Assembly: GCA_023053575.1 (NCBI GenBank)
Contig: JAKZAP010000021.1
Location: 18,538,212 to 18,602,211, forward strand
DNA: 64,000 bases
Direction: 5' to 3'
Source of the DNA: Branchinecta lynchi
Lineage: Eukaryota > Arthropoda > Branchiopoda > Anostraca > Branchinectidae
In this document: positions 22,560-61,705 of the stretch, one piece after another
Position numbering within the stretch: position 1 is the stretch's first letter
Layout: each line of letters opens with the position of its first letter
The notes under the pieces: model-generated
The model's database searches: none
The model's input: only the letters and a program-made list of their open reading frames with translations
What the model was told of the DNA's origin: nothing
Position numbers and translations under genes: made by a program

Positions 22560-22960
22560 CTAGCTAAACTGGATGCTCGCAGAGCGCCCGAACACTAAAG
22601 TTCAGCTAAACGGGCTCTCGCTCAAAGAAGCTGAATGGCAGTAATGCTAGTTCAGGGGTACCATGGAACTGGGTTGACATCCATCTCGGACCTAGGCCGT
22701 TCGGGCGTTTGAGACGTCAGGAATAGGATTCTTAGCCGCAGGTTTCGAGCTTGCCAGATTGACAATTTTAACAAGATCTGTTATGAACCAATATCTCTTA
22801 ATTCATGTAAAAATCAGGCCGTTTTGCTTGTGGCGCACAGTTTTAATAGTTTGTTAGTTTCTAGTTAGTTAGTCCGACTCCGACGTTAAAATAAATTGGC
22901 TTCCTGAGCAACGAGCGACGGTGTAATGACGGGCCTGGCTGTTGCAACATGTCATTTGAT
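22560..22960. other. Intergenic, nothing recognised
   Basis: It holds a third copy of the gctaaac-gggctctcgc motif near 22612. No coding segment, RNA gene or element boundary was found. Confidence 0.4.
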
Positions 22961-22969
22961 TTGTATATT

Positions 22970-23130
22970 GTTTTTCAGTTTTTCTTTTGGGGTGACTTCG
23001 AAAAGTGCAATTTCGGCAATAATCTTTTTTGCAGAGCAACCGTGTATCAGATATCACGATAACTGCAAACACGACTAATTGCAGATCCAGTTACCGTGGT
23101 AACAGATACCATTGTATCTGCAAAAACGCA
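22970..23130. mobile_element. GCAGATACCATGGTATC-type MITE fragment
   Basis: Contains gacttcgaaaagtgcaattt, gagcaaccgtgtatcaga, accgtggtaacagatacca and tctgcaaaaacgcaact. The same set, in varying orientation, occurs at 33378-33512, 34960-35100, 46374-46790 and 48990-49310. Confidence 0.65.
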
Positions 23131-23600
23131 ACTAAGGTTTCGTTGAGTACCGGTCGGGTCCTTTATAGTCCTTCATAGTCCTAGCTTCTATGGAAATGAC
23201 GGAACTAGCAAAGTGAGACTAGCAGAAAGAGTGTTTGGTTGTCGCGGCAGTGCAGGACTGATAATTTGTACCAAAAACTGTATGTTGGCTCCAAAGGTCG
23301 TAAACAAACTGCCAAATATCGTTTTTACTGCCTGTCCGTTCGTCAGTTTGCCCGACTTTTACTAGGTCATAGACACTTCCGGACAGGCTTGGACGGTTAA
23401 ACTTGTCATTCCTTCTGCACGGTAGCGTAGTTTCACTGGACGTTGGCAAACGCTTGAACTTACCTTGAAATCACCTCGATTGCTGGAGGATTCCAGTTCC
23501 TCTGCAAAATCCCCTCGATTACGCAAGACCCCCCCCCCCCCCCTTGAACAAGTTTTATTCATAGTCGAACAGCAGACAGCTTATAGATTCAAGGATTATA
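23131..23600. other. Intergenic with a C tract at 23528
   Basis: A C run lies at about 23529-23543. Nothing else is recognisable; ORFs on the minus strand are short and low in coding character. Confidence 0.4.
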
Positions 23601-23614
23601 TGGCACTTATATGG

Positions 23615-23800
23615 CACTAATACCGAGGCGAGGGCCAGCGAAATTTGATATGAACGGCATCGTCTAACTCATGTTACTTATTTGTTTATTATTTTAGTAC
23701 TACAATGGCATCTTGAGCCTGCTGGTACTGTGTTTTTGGCAAGTCGTATATTTTTAAAGTCCTCACCCCCCCATTCCCAAGCCCATCGGACCGCCCCTGG
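23615..23800 (+). repeat. Dispersed repeat (partners 61289-61495 and reversed 57360-57420)
   Basis: Shares ataccgaggcgag-gccagcga, gttacttatttgtttattat, gcactgtgtttttggcaagt and aagtcctcaccccccc with 61289-61495. Confidence 0.7.
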
Positions 23801-23819
23801 ATCTAACAGACTTTTTCCC

Positions 23820-24415
23820 ACGGAATCTACCAGAATTTTGTTCAGGGACAAGAATGTCGATGCTTCACAGATAAGTATAGACTCACAGCATGCTGGGGTG
23901 ACCCCGACAAACAGCTTACCAGAGTGATTAGTGCAAACAGACAACACAGCGTACCCGAACGTTCACCGGGTGATTCCGTTAGTCTCCTTAATTTCTGTAT
24001 CTTTCAAAAATTAGATGACCCACTGAAAGTTATCATTTCTAGCTACAAATACTGTTCCAGGATTAATGCTACGGGTACTGTCTACTTCAGTTTGGACAGC
24101 TTCTTCGACTCCTTTCCGGCGATAAGCCGAGAAGAGTTCTAACACGAGTTAGCCTTTTTCCGACATGATCTCGAAAGTCGCCAGGAGAGCCTCGAAAGAA
24201 ACAAATTTTGAAGATAAATTCGAAGCCTTTCGTGAATTGAAAGATATTTTAAAACTACAGTACTGAAAGCGTTCAAGCTGGCTACGAAAATCCATGTTAA
24301 CTGGGCAAAGGAAAGAATTTCTCTAGTACTAATCACATGTGGAACTGATCTAGTTGACGAATGTGAAATTGGATTTGTTGTGGACAAATGGAAATGCTTT
24401 AATCGCGACGAATAA
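23820..24415 (+). pseudogene. Coding-like but broken stretch, family not recognised
   Basis: Several frames give plausible peptide runs, for example LDSFFDSFPAISREEF, then HELAFFRHDLESRQESLERN after one stop, and later HVNWAKERISLVL and ECEIGFVVDKWKCFNRDE. Stops and frameshifts separate them, so it cannot encode one protein. It lies directly upstream of the EEF2 promoter region. It may be a decayed mobile-element gene or a dead cellular gene. Confidence 0.3.
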
Positions 24416-24484
24416 ATGTGTAGGGTGGGTTGAAAGTCGAAGACTTTCTAGTTTTAAGTGATAGCTAAGAAATTTAGCAAAATT

Positions 24485-24834
24485 TAGCCAACATTTAGCA
24501 TCTAAAAGGAGCTGAATTCTACAAGATTGATCTCAAATGCGAAAATACGGAGATTTAAATGTAAAAAATTCTAAGGTCTAACTGCTAAATTTTGAAGTTA
24601 GCATTTAAACGAGCTAAAAATAAAAGATTTATCTGAAATGCCAGTACGGATATTCAAATGTAAAATTTCTATCGATCTAAATGCTAAATATTTAAGTTTA
24701 CTGTCCCTTGTTGCTCCTTCATACTTTAGATCCGTCATATTAATTTACCGTTCGGGATTATTGCTGTGTCGTTCCTGATTTTCAGTTTTCTCATATCCGT
24801 AACTGATCGCCGATAACCGTCACAGAAACACAAA
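24485..24834 (+). promoter_or_regulatory. Putative EEF2 upstream region with ~105-bp direct repeat
   Basis: Two imperfect ~105-bp units (24490-24594, 24598-24700) share ttagcat-taaa, gagct-aa, gat-atctgaaatgc, acgga-att-aaatgtaaaa and aatgctaaat. No TATA box is evident before the predicted start near 24835. The regulatory role is inferred from position only. Confidence 0.4.
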
Positions 24835-24909
24835 CCCTCTTTTCATCAACGGGTTGCCATCTTCCCGTTAAGTTATATTTTCTGTTGAAGTCATCCTAAA
24901 TAATCCAAG
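24835..24909 (+). promoter_or_regulatory. EEF2 5' UTR with candidate 5'-TOP tract
   Basis: ccctcttttc (24835-24844) is a C-led pyrimidine tract about 75 nt before the start codon. Animal EEF2 mRNAs are 5'-TOP messages whose translation responds to mTOR, so this is a reasonable transcription start. The start site itself is inferred. Confidence 0.45.
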
Positions 24910-52369
<27,460 letters not shown>

Positions 52370-52550
52370 AACCGCTGCGTTCCCTCCATCTACAATTAGG
52401 AATATTCTATTTTGACTGTTTTGTATTCTTTTTTTCTGGGCGAGCGGGGATGTGCCAGCGACATGGCGCGTCTGTAATCGGAACGGGCAATTACGATGTG
52501 ATCAAGCTGTAAAGCAGTTTGAGAATAAAATGCTTGTTCTGGTATTTCTC
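52370..52550 (+). terminator. EEF2 3' UTR and polyadenylation signal
   Basis: AATAAA lies at 52524-52529, followed by a T/G-rich stretch (tgcttgttctggtatttctcttgttg) suitable as a downstream element. The 3' UTR would be about 180 nt. Confidence 0.8.
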
Positions 52551-53203
52551 TTGTTGAAAAGAAGCCCCGAATCATGGCATTTCATTTTGCACTAAAGAAA
52601 ATGTCCGCTTCTGTTACTGTGGGGCCCCCATCGTTTGAAAACGACCAATGATCGCTAAATTTATTGATGCAGACAGTAGTCGGGTCTGACAGATTCCTAG
52701 AAATTGTAAACTTGTAGATCTCTTCTCGAGATACATTAAAGGAACAGGAAACTTGACTCGGGGAGCTAGCTGACATATCAAGAAGGTGCCTACCAGCTAG
52801 CTTGGGGAACACTAAGGAGTGGTTCGAGATAGCAAAGAAGGGGGGTCCTGTCGACAATAAGTCCCTGTATCTTTATCTAATCCCCCCAGGTCGGTTTGAT
52901 GGTCGAAAGTTCCATAGTCACGTTTTCTGTGCCTTTAGGTAATAGTTTTCACCGAAAATTTTCTGGCTGTTGAAACTGCGAAAACGAGCGAGATTTCGAA
53001 AGAGAATAAAGAGAGCTTGAAGCTCATATGGCTGTTGCAAGACCTGGTAAATGAGAATGACAATTGGCCTTTGGATGCGATGACCTGCACTCAACGGGCG
53101 CTGGAATTTTATCTATAATCAAAACCCTTGACGAAAAAATGATCATGAAAATGTAGGTTTTGCTTTTAAGAAATGTGTACTTGGCAGTTAAGATGAGTAA
53201 CAT
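52551..53203. other. Intergenic downstream of EEF2
   Basis: 53010-53045 (agagcttgaagctcatatgg) resembles the GGCACTTG 5' end. A 91-codon minus-strand ORF at 52582-52857 has no recognised homology. Confidence 0.35.
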
Positions 53204-53213
53204 TGAAGTAGAC

Positions 53214-53216
<3 letters not shown>

Positions 53217-53264
<48 letters not shown>

Positions 53265-53442
53265 CCACTCAGTGACACAAGTGTGGCACTTACTCTTTCT
53301 ATTTTTACTTTAAAATTATATTATCTTTACTATTCTATTCATAACTTAACAATTACCTTAATATTTTCACCTTTACTTTTTACAAAAAAAGAACTATTAA
53401 AAATCAATGAAAAGCATTCAAAATGATTATTGTAACATAACA
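53217..53442 (-). mobile_element. 5'-truncated retroposon with 48-T tail and 13-bp target duplication
   Basis: T48 (53217-53264) is the poly-A tail of a minus-strand insertion of 226 bp. Perfect 13-bp duplications tgaagtagactac flank it (53204-53216, 53443-53455), the signature of LINE-mediated retrotransposition. The sequence beside the tail (gtgtcactgagtgg on the minus strand) resembles cgtcactgagttgg near the 3' end of the intron 4 LINE, so it may be the same family. Confidence 0.88.
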
Positions 53443-53456
53443 TGAAGTAGACTACC

Positions 53457-56152
53457 TTAAACTATGATCACAGGAATTCTGGACTCCCCCAGTATGACCG
53501 AATCAGGTCCGGTTCTATCACTGATCTATTTATGTCTTACGCTTATTCTTCCTATCAAGTATTATCCCAATCGCTATGTTCTACGCGTCTCGCAAAATCC
53601 CCGACTCTCACATTGATCGGATCCCGTCCGCACGTAAAGTGGGACATCTGAGGCACAAGGTCTTTCCAAATATCAAGTTTCATTAAGACCCAACTCCCTG
53701 TTAAGAATACGCCTATATTCCAGATCCCCCCCACCGGATCACGGAAGTTAACATTTAAAAGTTGGTTTTAATATGCTAGCCAAGTTTTATCGTCCTAGCA
53801 CATGTTTAAGCATATTTAGTCGGAATCACCGGAACCCCCCCCCCCCCACAGTGTTTGGGTCCGGTCTTGTCAACTGTACCTAGTGCTTGTTCTTGCCACA
53901 AAGTTTCTGTCCACTCTGAACATGTCACACAATTTCCGGCTCCCCCCCCCCCCCCTCCAACTCTCCCTAAAGTCACCTGATTCATTCCGGACTTGAAGTG
54001 TGACTTCGAGACACGAGGTCTTTCCAAATATCAGGTTTCATTAAGATCCGATTCCCATTCAAAAGCTATAAATATATCAATATTTCTCACGGTGGTCGGA
54101 TTGGGGAAGTCACTATTTCGAAGCTACTGTGAGTAGATCACGAATATGCTTTCCAAGTTTTATCGTCATAGCACACATGTAAGCATCTTATGTCGGCATC
54201 ACCTGAACCCTCCCTCCAGCTCCCCCACAGTGCCCAGTCTTGTCAGCTTTGTATCTAGGGTTTGTGCTTGTTCTTCCTACCATGTTTCATCGCGGTCCGT
54301 CAACTCTGAACATGTCACAGTCAGGATTTCAAATGTGACATCTGAGTCAGGAGGTTTTTCCAGATATCAAGTTTCATTGAGATCCGATTCGCCGTTCAGA
54401 AGTTACAAATACCACTCCACGGTGGTCGGATCGAGGAAGTGACTATTTCCAAGTTAGGTTGGTCGGGTCCCTAATATGCCTGCCAAGTTTCATCGTCTTA
54501 GCACATTGTGTAAGCATCTTGTCGGGACCAACGGAATTCCGGAACCCTCCCTCAACTCTAGTTCTCGGATCCATTCCGGTCTTGTCAACCATGTGTCTAG
54601 GGCTTGTGCTTGTTCTTCTCACCAAAGTGTTATCCCGATCCTTCCATTCTGAACATGACACAGGATTTCCGGTTCCCGATGAAAAATGTGTAGGCTGCGT
54701 AGTAGTATGGTAGTATTACGAAAATGTTGCATGTACGAAAACTTCTTTGCTATTACTATGTAATAGCAAAGAATACTATCATTTAATGTGCCTCAGACTG
54801 GTCCAATCTTATGTAGTTGTATCCTGTCTTGCCATTGTAGAATCCAGTCTTGCTAATAGTAGTATGCAGTAACACGGTAGCCTTGAAGTAGAAGCATGTA
54901 GTAGCATCGTTAGTACTGCATGCAACGTTTTCTTACTACTTCAAAGTACTATTTTGAGATAAATTTTTAATCGGGTTTCCTCCCAAAAGTCACCGCATCC
55001 ATTCCCGACTTGAAGTGTGACATCCGAGAGACCAGGTCTTTCCAAATATCAAGTTTCTCCAAGATCCCGTTCCCCGTTCGAAAGCTATGAATACGTCAAT
55101 ATTCCGGATTCCCCTAGCTCCCTCCACTCCACCACGGTGGTCGGATCGGGGAAGCGACTGTTTCCAAGTTAGTTTGGTCGAGTCCATAATATACCAGCCA
55201 AGTTTCACCGTCCTAGCACAAGTGTAAGCATCTTAAGTCGGGATCACCGTAACACTCCCTCCAACTCCCCCCACAGTGCTCGGATCCGATCCGGCCTTGT
55301 CAACTACGTATCTGGGGCTTGTGCTTGTTCTTCCCACCAAGTTTCCTTCCGATCCATCCACTCTGAATATGATACACGATTCCCCCCCTCCAACTCCCAC
55401 CTAAGTCACCGGATCTATCCGGGACTTGAAGTGTGACATCCAAGAGACGAGGTCTTTCCAAATATTACGTTTCTCCAAGATCCGATTCCCCGTTTGAAAG
55501 CTATGAATACGTCAATATTCCGGATACTCCTAGCTCCCTCCACTCCACCACGGTGGTCGGATCGGGGAAGTGACTGTTTCAAAGTTTGTTTGGTCGAGTC
55601 CATAATATGCCAGCCAAGTTTCACCGTCCTAGCATAAGTGTAAGCATCTTAAGTCGGGATCACCGGAACACTACCTCCAACTCCCCCCACAGTGCTCGGA
55701 TCCGATCCGGGCTTGTCAACTACGTATCTGGGGCTTGTGCTTGTTCTTCCCACCAAGTTTCCTTCCGATCCATCCACTCTAAATATGAGACACGATCCCC
55801 CCCCCCCCCCTCCAACTTCCTCCTAAGTCACCGGATCCATTCCGGACTTGAAGTGTGACATCTGAGTCTTTCCAAATATCAAGTTTCATCAAGATCCGAC
55901 TCCCCGTTTAAAAGACAAAACTACGTCAATATTCTGGATTCCCCCTCCCTCCACTCCCCCCATGGTGGTGGAATCGGGGAAGTGACTATTTCCAAGTTAG
56001 TTGGTAAGGTCCCTAGTATACCTGCCAAGTTTCGACGTCCTAGAACATCTGGAAGTACCCTAACTCGAAATGAGCGGTCTGACACGACAGATCGACAGAC
56101 GGAAAAATGATCGGTATATGGCACTTGAGCGGAGAAACAAGTGCCATAAAAA
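53457..56152 (+). mobile_element. GGCACTTG-family array
   Basis: Successive ccaagtttcat(c) modules, with a ~416-bp higher-order period around 55000-55850. The 3' end has the hairpin atggcacttg/caagtgccat (56118-56146) and taaaaac. ORFs here are repeat translations. Interrupted by an unrelated insert at 54690-54965. Confidence 0.65.
54690..54965. mobile_element. TAGTAGTA-rich MITE-like insert
   Basis: Imperfect inverted ends (gtagtattacgaaaatgttg / caacgttttcttactac) with an inner hairpin tctttgctatta/taatagcaaaga. It breaks the GGCACTTG array. Confidence 0.55.
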
Positions 56153-56394
56153 CAGATGTGGACTCGAGGACGGCGTTCGTCAAGTCGTTCGCAAAGTTCG
56201 TAAAGTTGCTCCGCTAACCCGCGTAAAGTACTTTACGGAATCATGCAAGAAGTTCGACTCGAGTTAACTTTTTTCGTGAAGTTCGGAAGGTTGACCAATG
56301 GGGGAAGAGATCGGAAATAAGATATGAAAATGTATTTCAGAATGGGGAATAAGAGGATGAAAATGATGAGATGATGATTATATTCATCCCGATC

Positions 56395-56770
56395 GCTCCA
56401 CTCTGAGAGTTTCACAAGATTTCAGGTTTCCTCATCCCCCCCCCCCCCCCGATTCATCGGATCCGGTCCGGACTTGAAATGAGACATCGGAGACATGAGG
56501 TTTTTCCAGATATCAAGTTTCATTAAGATCCGATTACCCGTTCGAAAGTTGTGCATGCCCCTATTTTCCGGATTCCGCCCCCTCCCTCCACGATGGTCAG
56601 ATCGGGCAAGTGACTATTTCCAAGTTAGTTTGGTCGAGTCTCTAAAATGCCTGCCAAGTTTCGTCGTCCTAGCACTTCTGGAAGTACCCTAACTCGAGAA
56701 GAGTGGACCGACCGACCGAAAAGTGATGGGTATATGGCACTTGAGCGGAGGTGCAAGTTCCATAAAAAAA
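56395..56770 (+). mobile_element. GGCACTTG-family fragment
   Basis: One set of modules ending in the hairpin atggcacttgag-cggagg-tgcaagttccat then an A run. Confidence 0.65.
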
Positions 56771-57359
56771 ATTTCTTACCATTTTACAAAATAAACAAGC
56801 TTTCCCTTTCGACGACCCAATCAAACAACTAAAACAGAAGCCGAGTCCAGAACGAAATCACAGCACCAGCTTCAACTCCAACCAACTTTCAGAGAAGAAA
56901 CTCACAAAAGCAGACATTTAAGAAGAATCTTTAATTGTTTTTTCACTAGTTATTTTCCAGCTTGTAGCGGCTTGAGACTGAAGAGGACCCTTGCCAAGAA
57001 GGTCCGAAATATAGCTCGAATATAATGTAGCTGACTTATCCGTTTTGCACCGTCAAACATGATACGCAGTCACCTTGGGCTGAAGCCTGAAGGAACATCA
57101 AACAAGCTGGGATTAAGTCGAAAGGGCACTGATCATTTGCTGACGCTCTCCCCTTCCTACGCTTTTAGTTTGTGCCCGTCTGCGGCAGTGCCCTCACTTG
57201 AATTTCGAAGGGCTTGGGTATGGGAGGTGACGACTTCAAAATATACGATGGCTAAAAATAAAGCACAACAGGCTCAAGAAATATAACGTTATAAGTTTTA
57301 ACACGTTACGGAAAATGCCATTGTAGTAATAAAGTAATAAACAAATAAGTAACAGGAAT
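56771..57359. other. Intergenic with decayed foldback copy at 56960-57055
   Basis: 56985-57050 carries aggacccttgccaagaaggt, ccgaaatata and gctgacttatccgttttg, a worn right arm of the foldback family. Nothing else recognised. Confidence 0.45.
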
Positions 57360-57640
57360 AGGCGATGCCGTTCATATCAAATTTCGCTGGAGAGAGACAA
57401 GCTTCGGTACCAGCGTCTTACATATCTACCCAAGACAAACTCCGAGCAAAATTCAGCTACTATACAGCTTCTACTTTTTAATTTAGGTTAGATCCCAGAT
57501 CTAAAGCTTAAAAATGCACATAATTAATGCACATTTCAACTAAATAGAAATAGGGGAGGACTACGAAAGCGACACAGGCAAAATTTGTTAAATCGGCCTT
57601 TATTCGGTAATATTTGACTACTTCCCACACAAACTCGATC
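57360..57640 (-). repeat. Dispersed repeat, inverted partner of 61075-61345
   Basis: The reverse complement matches 61075-61345, including tttgttaaatcggcctttat and the ataccgaggcgag end. Confidence 0.65.
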
Positions 57641-57644
57641 GAAT

Positions 57645-57915
57645 TCAGCATGTTTCTTACCCCTAAATGGACTATTTCATTAGCTGTTAAAAAATATTTT
57701 GCTCGTCCCTTTATTTAAACCCTCACCCCTAGATGTAGGGCTACATAGCCCATCTTGGAATTGGACCTGTCTCTTGGCCCAAAGAATCCTCACCCAAGTT
57801 TCATCAAAATATCTCCTTTGAAGGTTATCGTGCTGACAGACGGACAGGCGAAAAGCTTTTAGAAAATCATAGGTATCCGTGTTCCTCTACTTACGTTCTT
57901 GTTATCCCAAAAGAC
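57645..57915 (+). mobile_element. GGATCCC-family 3' part
   Basis: Contains cagcatgtttcttaccccta, aagtttcatcaaaatatctc, a short GACGGAC run and ataggtatcc...ttacgttcttgttatccca. The terminal ggatccc is mutated. Confidence 0.65.
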
Positions 57916-58196
57916 GGGCTTATATGCAAAACGGAGAATGGCGTAAGGAAAATGAGGCGTATTCTCGCCGTTCCTCGATGACTCCTCGGGGAATTGAAGG
58001 GAACCGCGAGAATAGAGGGAGTCACTCCACGCGGACTCCGCCTAGGAAAACAATGAGAACACGGAGAATGCATCTAAATTGGATTTTGTTCGAAAAAAAA
58101 TATGCATTTGACGAAACTAATCTGGGTCCACTTTATTTTTGGTTTTGTTTGTTCTGATTCTTTTTAATTAATTTTACATTGCACAAACAACAACAA

Positions 58197-59793
58197 CAAG
58201 AGCTACGAGCTCATATGGCACTTGTTACGAGTAGGCACGGCTCGGTTATGTCAATGATATATCTAGTGTTTGCTAGGTGTCTTCCCACCAAGTTTCATCT
58301 CGATCCCTCCACTCATATCGTTTTCCAATATTTCCGGTTCTCCCCTCCAGCTCCCCCCGAAAGTCACCGGATCCGGTCCGGATTTTAAGTGGGTCGTCTG
58401 AGGCATGAGGTCTTTCCAAATATCAAGTTCCATCGAGATCCGGTCACCCGTTCAAAAGTTATAAATACCTCAAGATTCCGGATTCCCCCTCCCTCCACTC
58501 CCCCGACAGTGCCCGAATCGGCTCGGTCATGTCAATGATGTATCTAGTGTTTGCTAGGTGTCTCACCACCAAGTTTCAGCTTGATCCCTCCACTCATAGC
58601 GTTTCCCAAGATTTCTGGTTGCCCCCTCCAGCTCCCCCCAAAACTTACCGGATCCGGTCCGGATTTTAAGTGGGTCGTCTGAGGCATGAGGCGTTTCCAA
58701 ATATCAAGTTCCATCGAGATCCGATCACCCGTTCAAAAGTTATAAATACCTCAAGATTCCGGATTCCACCTCCCTCCACTCCCCCCACAGTGCCCGAATT
58801 GGCTCGGTTACGTCAATGATGTATCTAGTGTTTGCTAGGTGTCTTCACACTAAGATTCATCTCGATCCCTCCAGTCATAGCGTTTCCCAAGATTTCCGGT
58901 TGCCCCCTCCAGCTCCCCCCAAAAGTCACCGGATCCGATCCGGATTTTAAGTGGGTCGTCTGAGGCATGAGGTCGTTCCAAATATCAAGTTTCATCGAGA
59001 TCCGGTCACCCGTTCAAAAGTTATAAATACCTCAAGATTCCGGATTCCCCCTCCCTCCACTCCCCCGACAGTGCCCGAATCGGCTTGGTCATGTCAATGA
59101 TGTATCTAGTGTTTGCTAAGTTTCTTCCCACCAAGTTTCATCTCGACCCCTCCACTCATAGCATTTCCCAAGATTTCCGGTTGCCCCCTCCAGCTCCCCC
59201 CAAAAGTCAACGGATCCGGTCCGGATTTTAAGTGGGTCGTCTGAGTTATGAGGTCTTTCCAAATATCAAGTTCCATCGAGATCCGATCACCCGTTCAAAA
59301 GTTATAAATACCTCAAGATTCCGGGTTCCCCCTCCCTCCACTCCCCCCACAGTGCCCGAATCGGCTCGGTGATGTCAATGATGTATCTACTGTTTGCTAG
59401 GTGTCTTCCCACCAAGTTTCATCTCGATCCCTCCACTCATAGCGTTTCCCAAGATTTCCGGTTGCCCCCTCCAGCTCCCCCAAAAGTCACCGGATCCGGT
59501 CCGGATTTTAAGTGGATCGTCTGAGGCATGAGGTCGTTCCAAATATCAAGTTTCATCGAGATCCGATCACCCGTTCAAAAGTTAAAAATACCTCAAGATT
59601 CCGGATTCCCCCTCCCTCCACTCCCCCCACGGTGCTCGGACGGGGAAGTGACTATTTCCAACTTAATCATTTGGGGTCCCTGATACGCTTGCCAAGTTGT
59701 ATCGTCCTAGCTTATGCGGAAGTGCCCGAACTAGCAAAACCTGGACAGACCGACGGACGGACAGAAATTGCCATCGCTATATGGCACTTGGCC
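58197..59793 (+). mobile_element. GGCACTTG-family element with a 281-bp satellite array
   Basis: 5' end caagagctacgagctcatat/ggcacttgt. About five tandem 281-bp units start near 58230, 58509, 58791, 59071 and 59353, each with tcggctcggt-atgtcaatga, tatctagtgtttgctaggtg, ccaccaagtttcatctcgat, caccggatccggtccggatt and cccgttcaaaagttataaat. Ends at atggcacttg without the second half of the terminal hairpin. Confidence 0.85.
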
Positions 59794-59879
59794 GAAATCC
59801 TTTTTGGTGATGGTGATGATAATCGGAGCATTCCCCGTCCGTGGGAGGGGGGGCTGACTCACCCCCCCCCCCCCCCCCG

Positions 59880-60640
59880 TGCTCCAGAGAATTTACTGTC
59901 ACTCGTATGTTTCGGGCTTGTCTGTCTGATGTAACATATAGGCAGCACAAATCACATTTTTTAGTCGTATGGCTACGAAGAAATTTCTGTTCGTATGTTT
60001 TCAGATTCACAGTTGTGTCTTTTGAGTTTTCCAGAGTGAAAGTCGTATGTTTGAGCCAGTTTGAGCTCGCCAGAATAACATAAACCGCGAAATTCGCCTG
60101 AAAAGACACGTTTCTTGTCGTACTGTACGAAGGGATTTTCTAGTCGTAAATTAGAGACGGTCATAGTTTTGACCTTGCCAGATAAAGGCAGACAAAGCAG
60201 TTAGGTAATCGTGAACTTCGCCTTCAAGTCACCTGTTTCTGGTCGTATTGTTCAACTGAGATTTTAGTAGTATGTTTTAATCTTTTCAGATTCACAGTTT
60301 TGTGTTCTAAGTGTGTCAGAATCAGTCGTATGGAACTTGCCAGAATGACATAAACCGCAGATTTTCCCTCAGAATGACCCGTTTCTTGTCGTATTTTACG
60401 AAGAGAAGTCTATTAGAGACAGTTGTAAGTTTCGAGCTTGCCATATGAGGCAGTTATGTGAATTTCGACAGCAAATGACCAATTTCTGGCCGGATGGTTG
60501 TATAGAGATTTTCTAGAAGTCACTACGTTAGGGAATATCTTGTGTTTTGAGCTTGTTACAATGACAATCGTATGTTTCGAAATTTTCAGAGTGACATAAA
60601 TGTCTTTACCAAGTTGTGACAACAAGCTGATTTTCGAAAT
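59880..60640. repeat. Degenerate tandem array of TTTCTTGTCGTA units
   Basis: Repeats of cgtttcttgtcgta-t-tacgaag (60107, 60232, 60378, weakly 60478) alternate with agattcacagttgtgt-tt and gagctt-gccagaatgacat. Unit length is irregular (125-150 bp). No gene. Confidence 0.55.
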
Positions 60641-61288
60641 TTTCGCCTGCGGCGCGAAGTTTCAACATTATCCTACCTATTTTTTGCAAAAATCTCCTTA
60701 TCTTAAAAAGAAACAGGCACAACCGCCTGATGACTGCACTATTAGTTTTGTAGTCTAAATTCAAATTGGAAGCACTACCACGTGCTAACTTCCGTGAAAA
60801 CATCCCACTCCGTTTGCGAGTTATCGGGGAACGGACATATATGTGATATAGTAGGCAGCCTTTAAAATGTTTCGCAGAACTTTACCTGTGCCGTCTGTAT
60901 GGCCCGTTATTTAGGGGAGGTGTTAGGCCTAAGATTTCAGCAACCTGAAAGGTTAGAAATTCCAGGAAAATGTCGGATTACAAAAAATCGCCTGCGGCAA
61001 TGAGTTTAGATCTGTCTTAGGTACATACGGTAAAAGCTGCTGCTTGGGATCTGCACCACGTTAAAAGCAAGAGTTTGTGTGGGAAATAGTCGAATATTGC
61101 CGAATAAAGGCCGATTTAACAAATTTTGGCTACAGCTCTTTCGTAGTCCTATCCTATTTCTATTTCTGCATCATTTATGTGCAGTTTTAAGCTTGAGATT
61201 TACCTATCTGAATTTTGCTCGGATTCAAAAAATTTCGCCTGCGGCGCTGACTTTAATTTGTCTTGAGTAGATATGTCAGAAGCTGATA
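60641..61288. repeat. Repeats containing TTCGCCTGCGGCG
   Basis: The 13-mer ttcgcctgcggcg or a close form recurs near 60649, 60986 and 61230. 61075-61288 is also the inverted partner of 57360-57640. Confidence 0.45.
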
Positions 61289-61610
61289 CCGAGGCGAGGT
61301 CCAGCGAAATTTGATCTGAACGGGATCGTCTAATTCCTGTTACTTATTTGTTTATTATTTGAGTACTATAATGGCATTATCCGTAACGTTCGATAACGTT
61401 AATATTGCTTGAGCTTGCTGGCACTGTGTTTTTGGCAAGTCGTGTATTTTGAAGTCCTCACCCCCCCCCCATGCCCTTCGGACCGCCCCTGGTGGGGACT
61501 TGCAAGAGTACGGGGAGTGAGTCCCCAGGACAAACAAAAACACGGGGACTCCTCAAGTGGAGTCCTCTGGGAACGGTGAGAATGCCGAGAATACGCCTAT
61601 GGAGTTTTCC
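61289..61610. repeat. Dispersed repeat (partner 23615-23800) plus TATTCTCGCCGTT-family end
   Basis: 61289-61495 matches 23615-23800, with an extra ~30 bp (taacgttcgataacgttaat). 61495-61610 matches the 32480-32640 family in reverse (ggggactcctcaagtggagt). Confidence 0.65.
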
Positions 61611-61705
61611 AGTTTCCCAACGCGGCTAGAGCTTTTCGTCTGCTTCCGTCTCCTGTTTCTGGAGCGGAGCTTGTTATCTCTATCACAGCCCACAGGGCTC
61701 TTACA

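Noticed and set aside
52582..52857. 91-codon minus-strand ORF downstream of EEF2
   Set aside because: No family recognised, no promoter or polyadenylation context, and composition like surrounding intergenic sequence.
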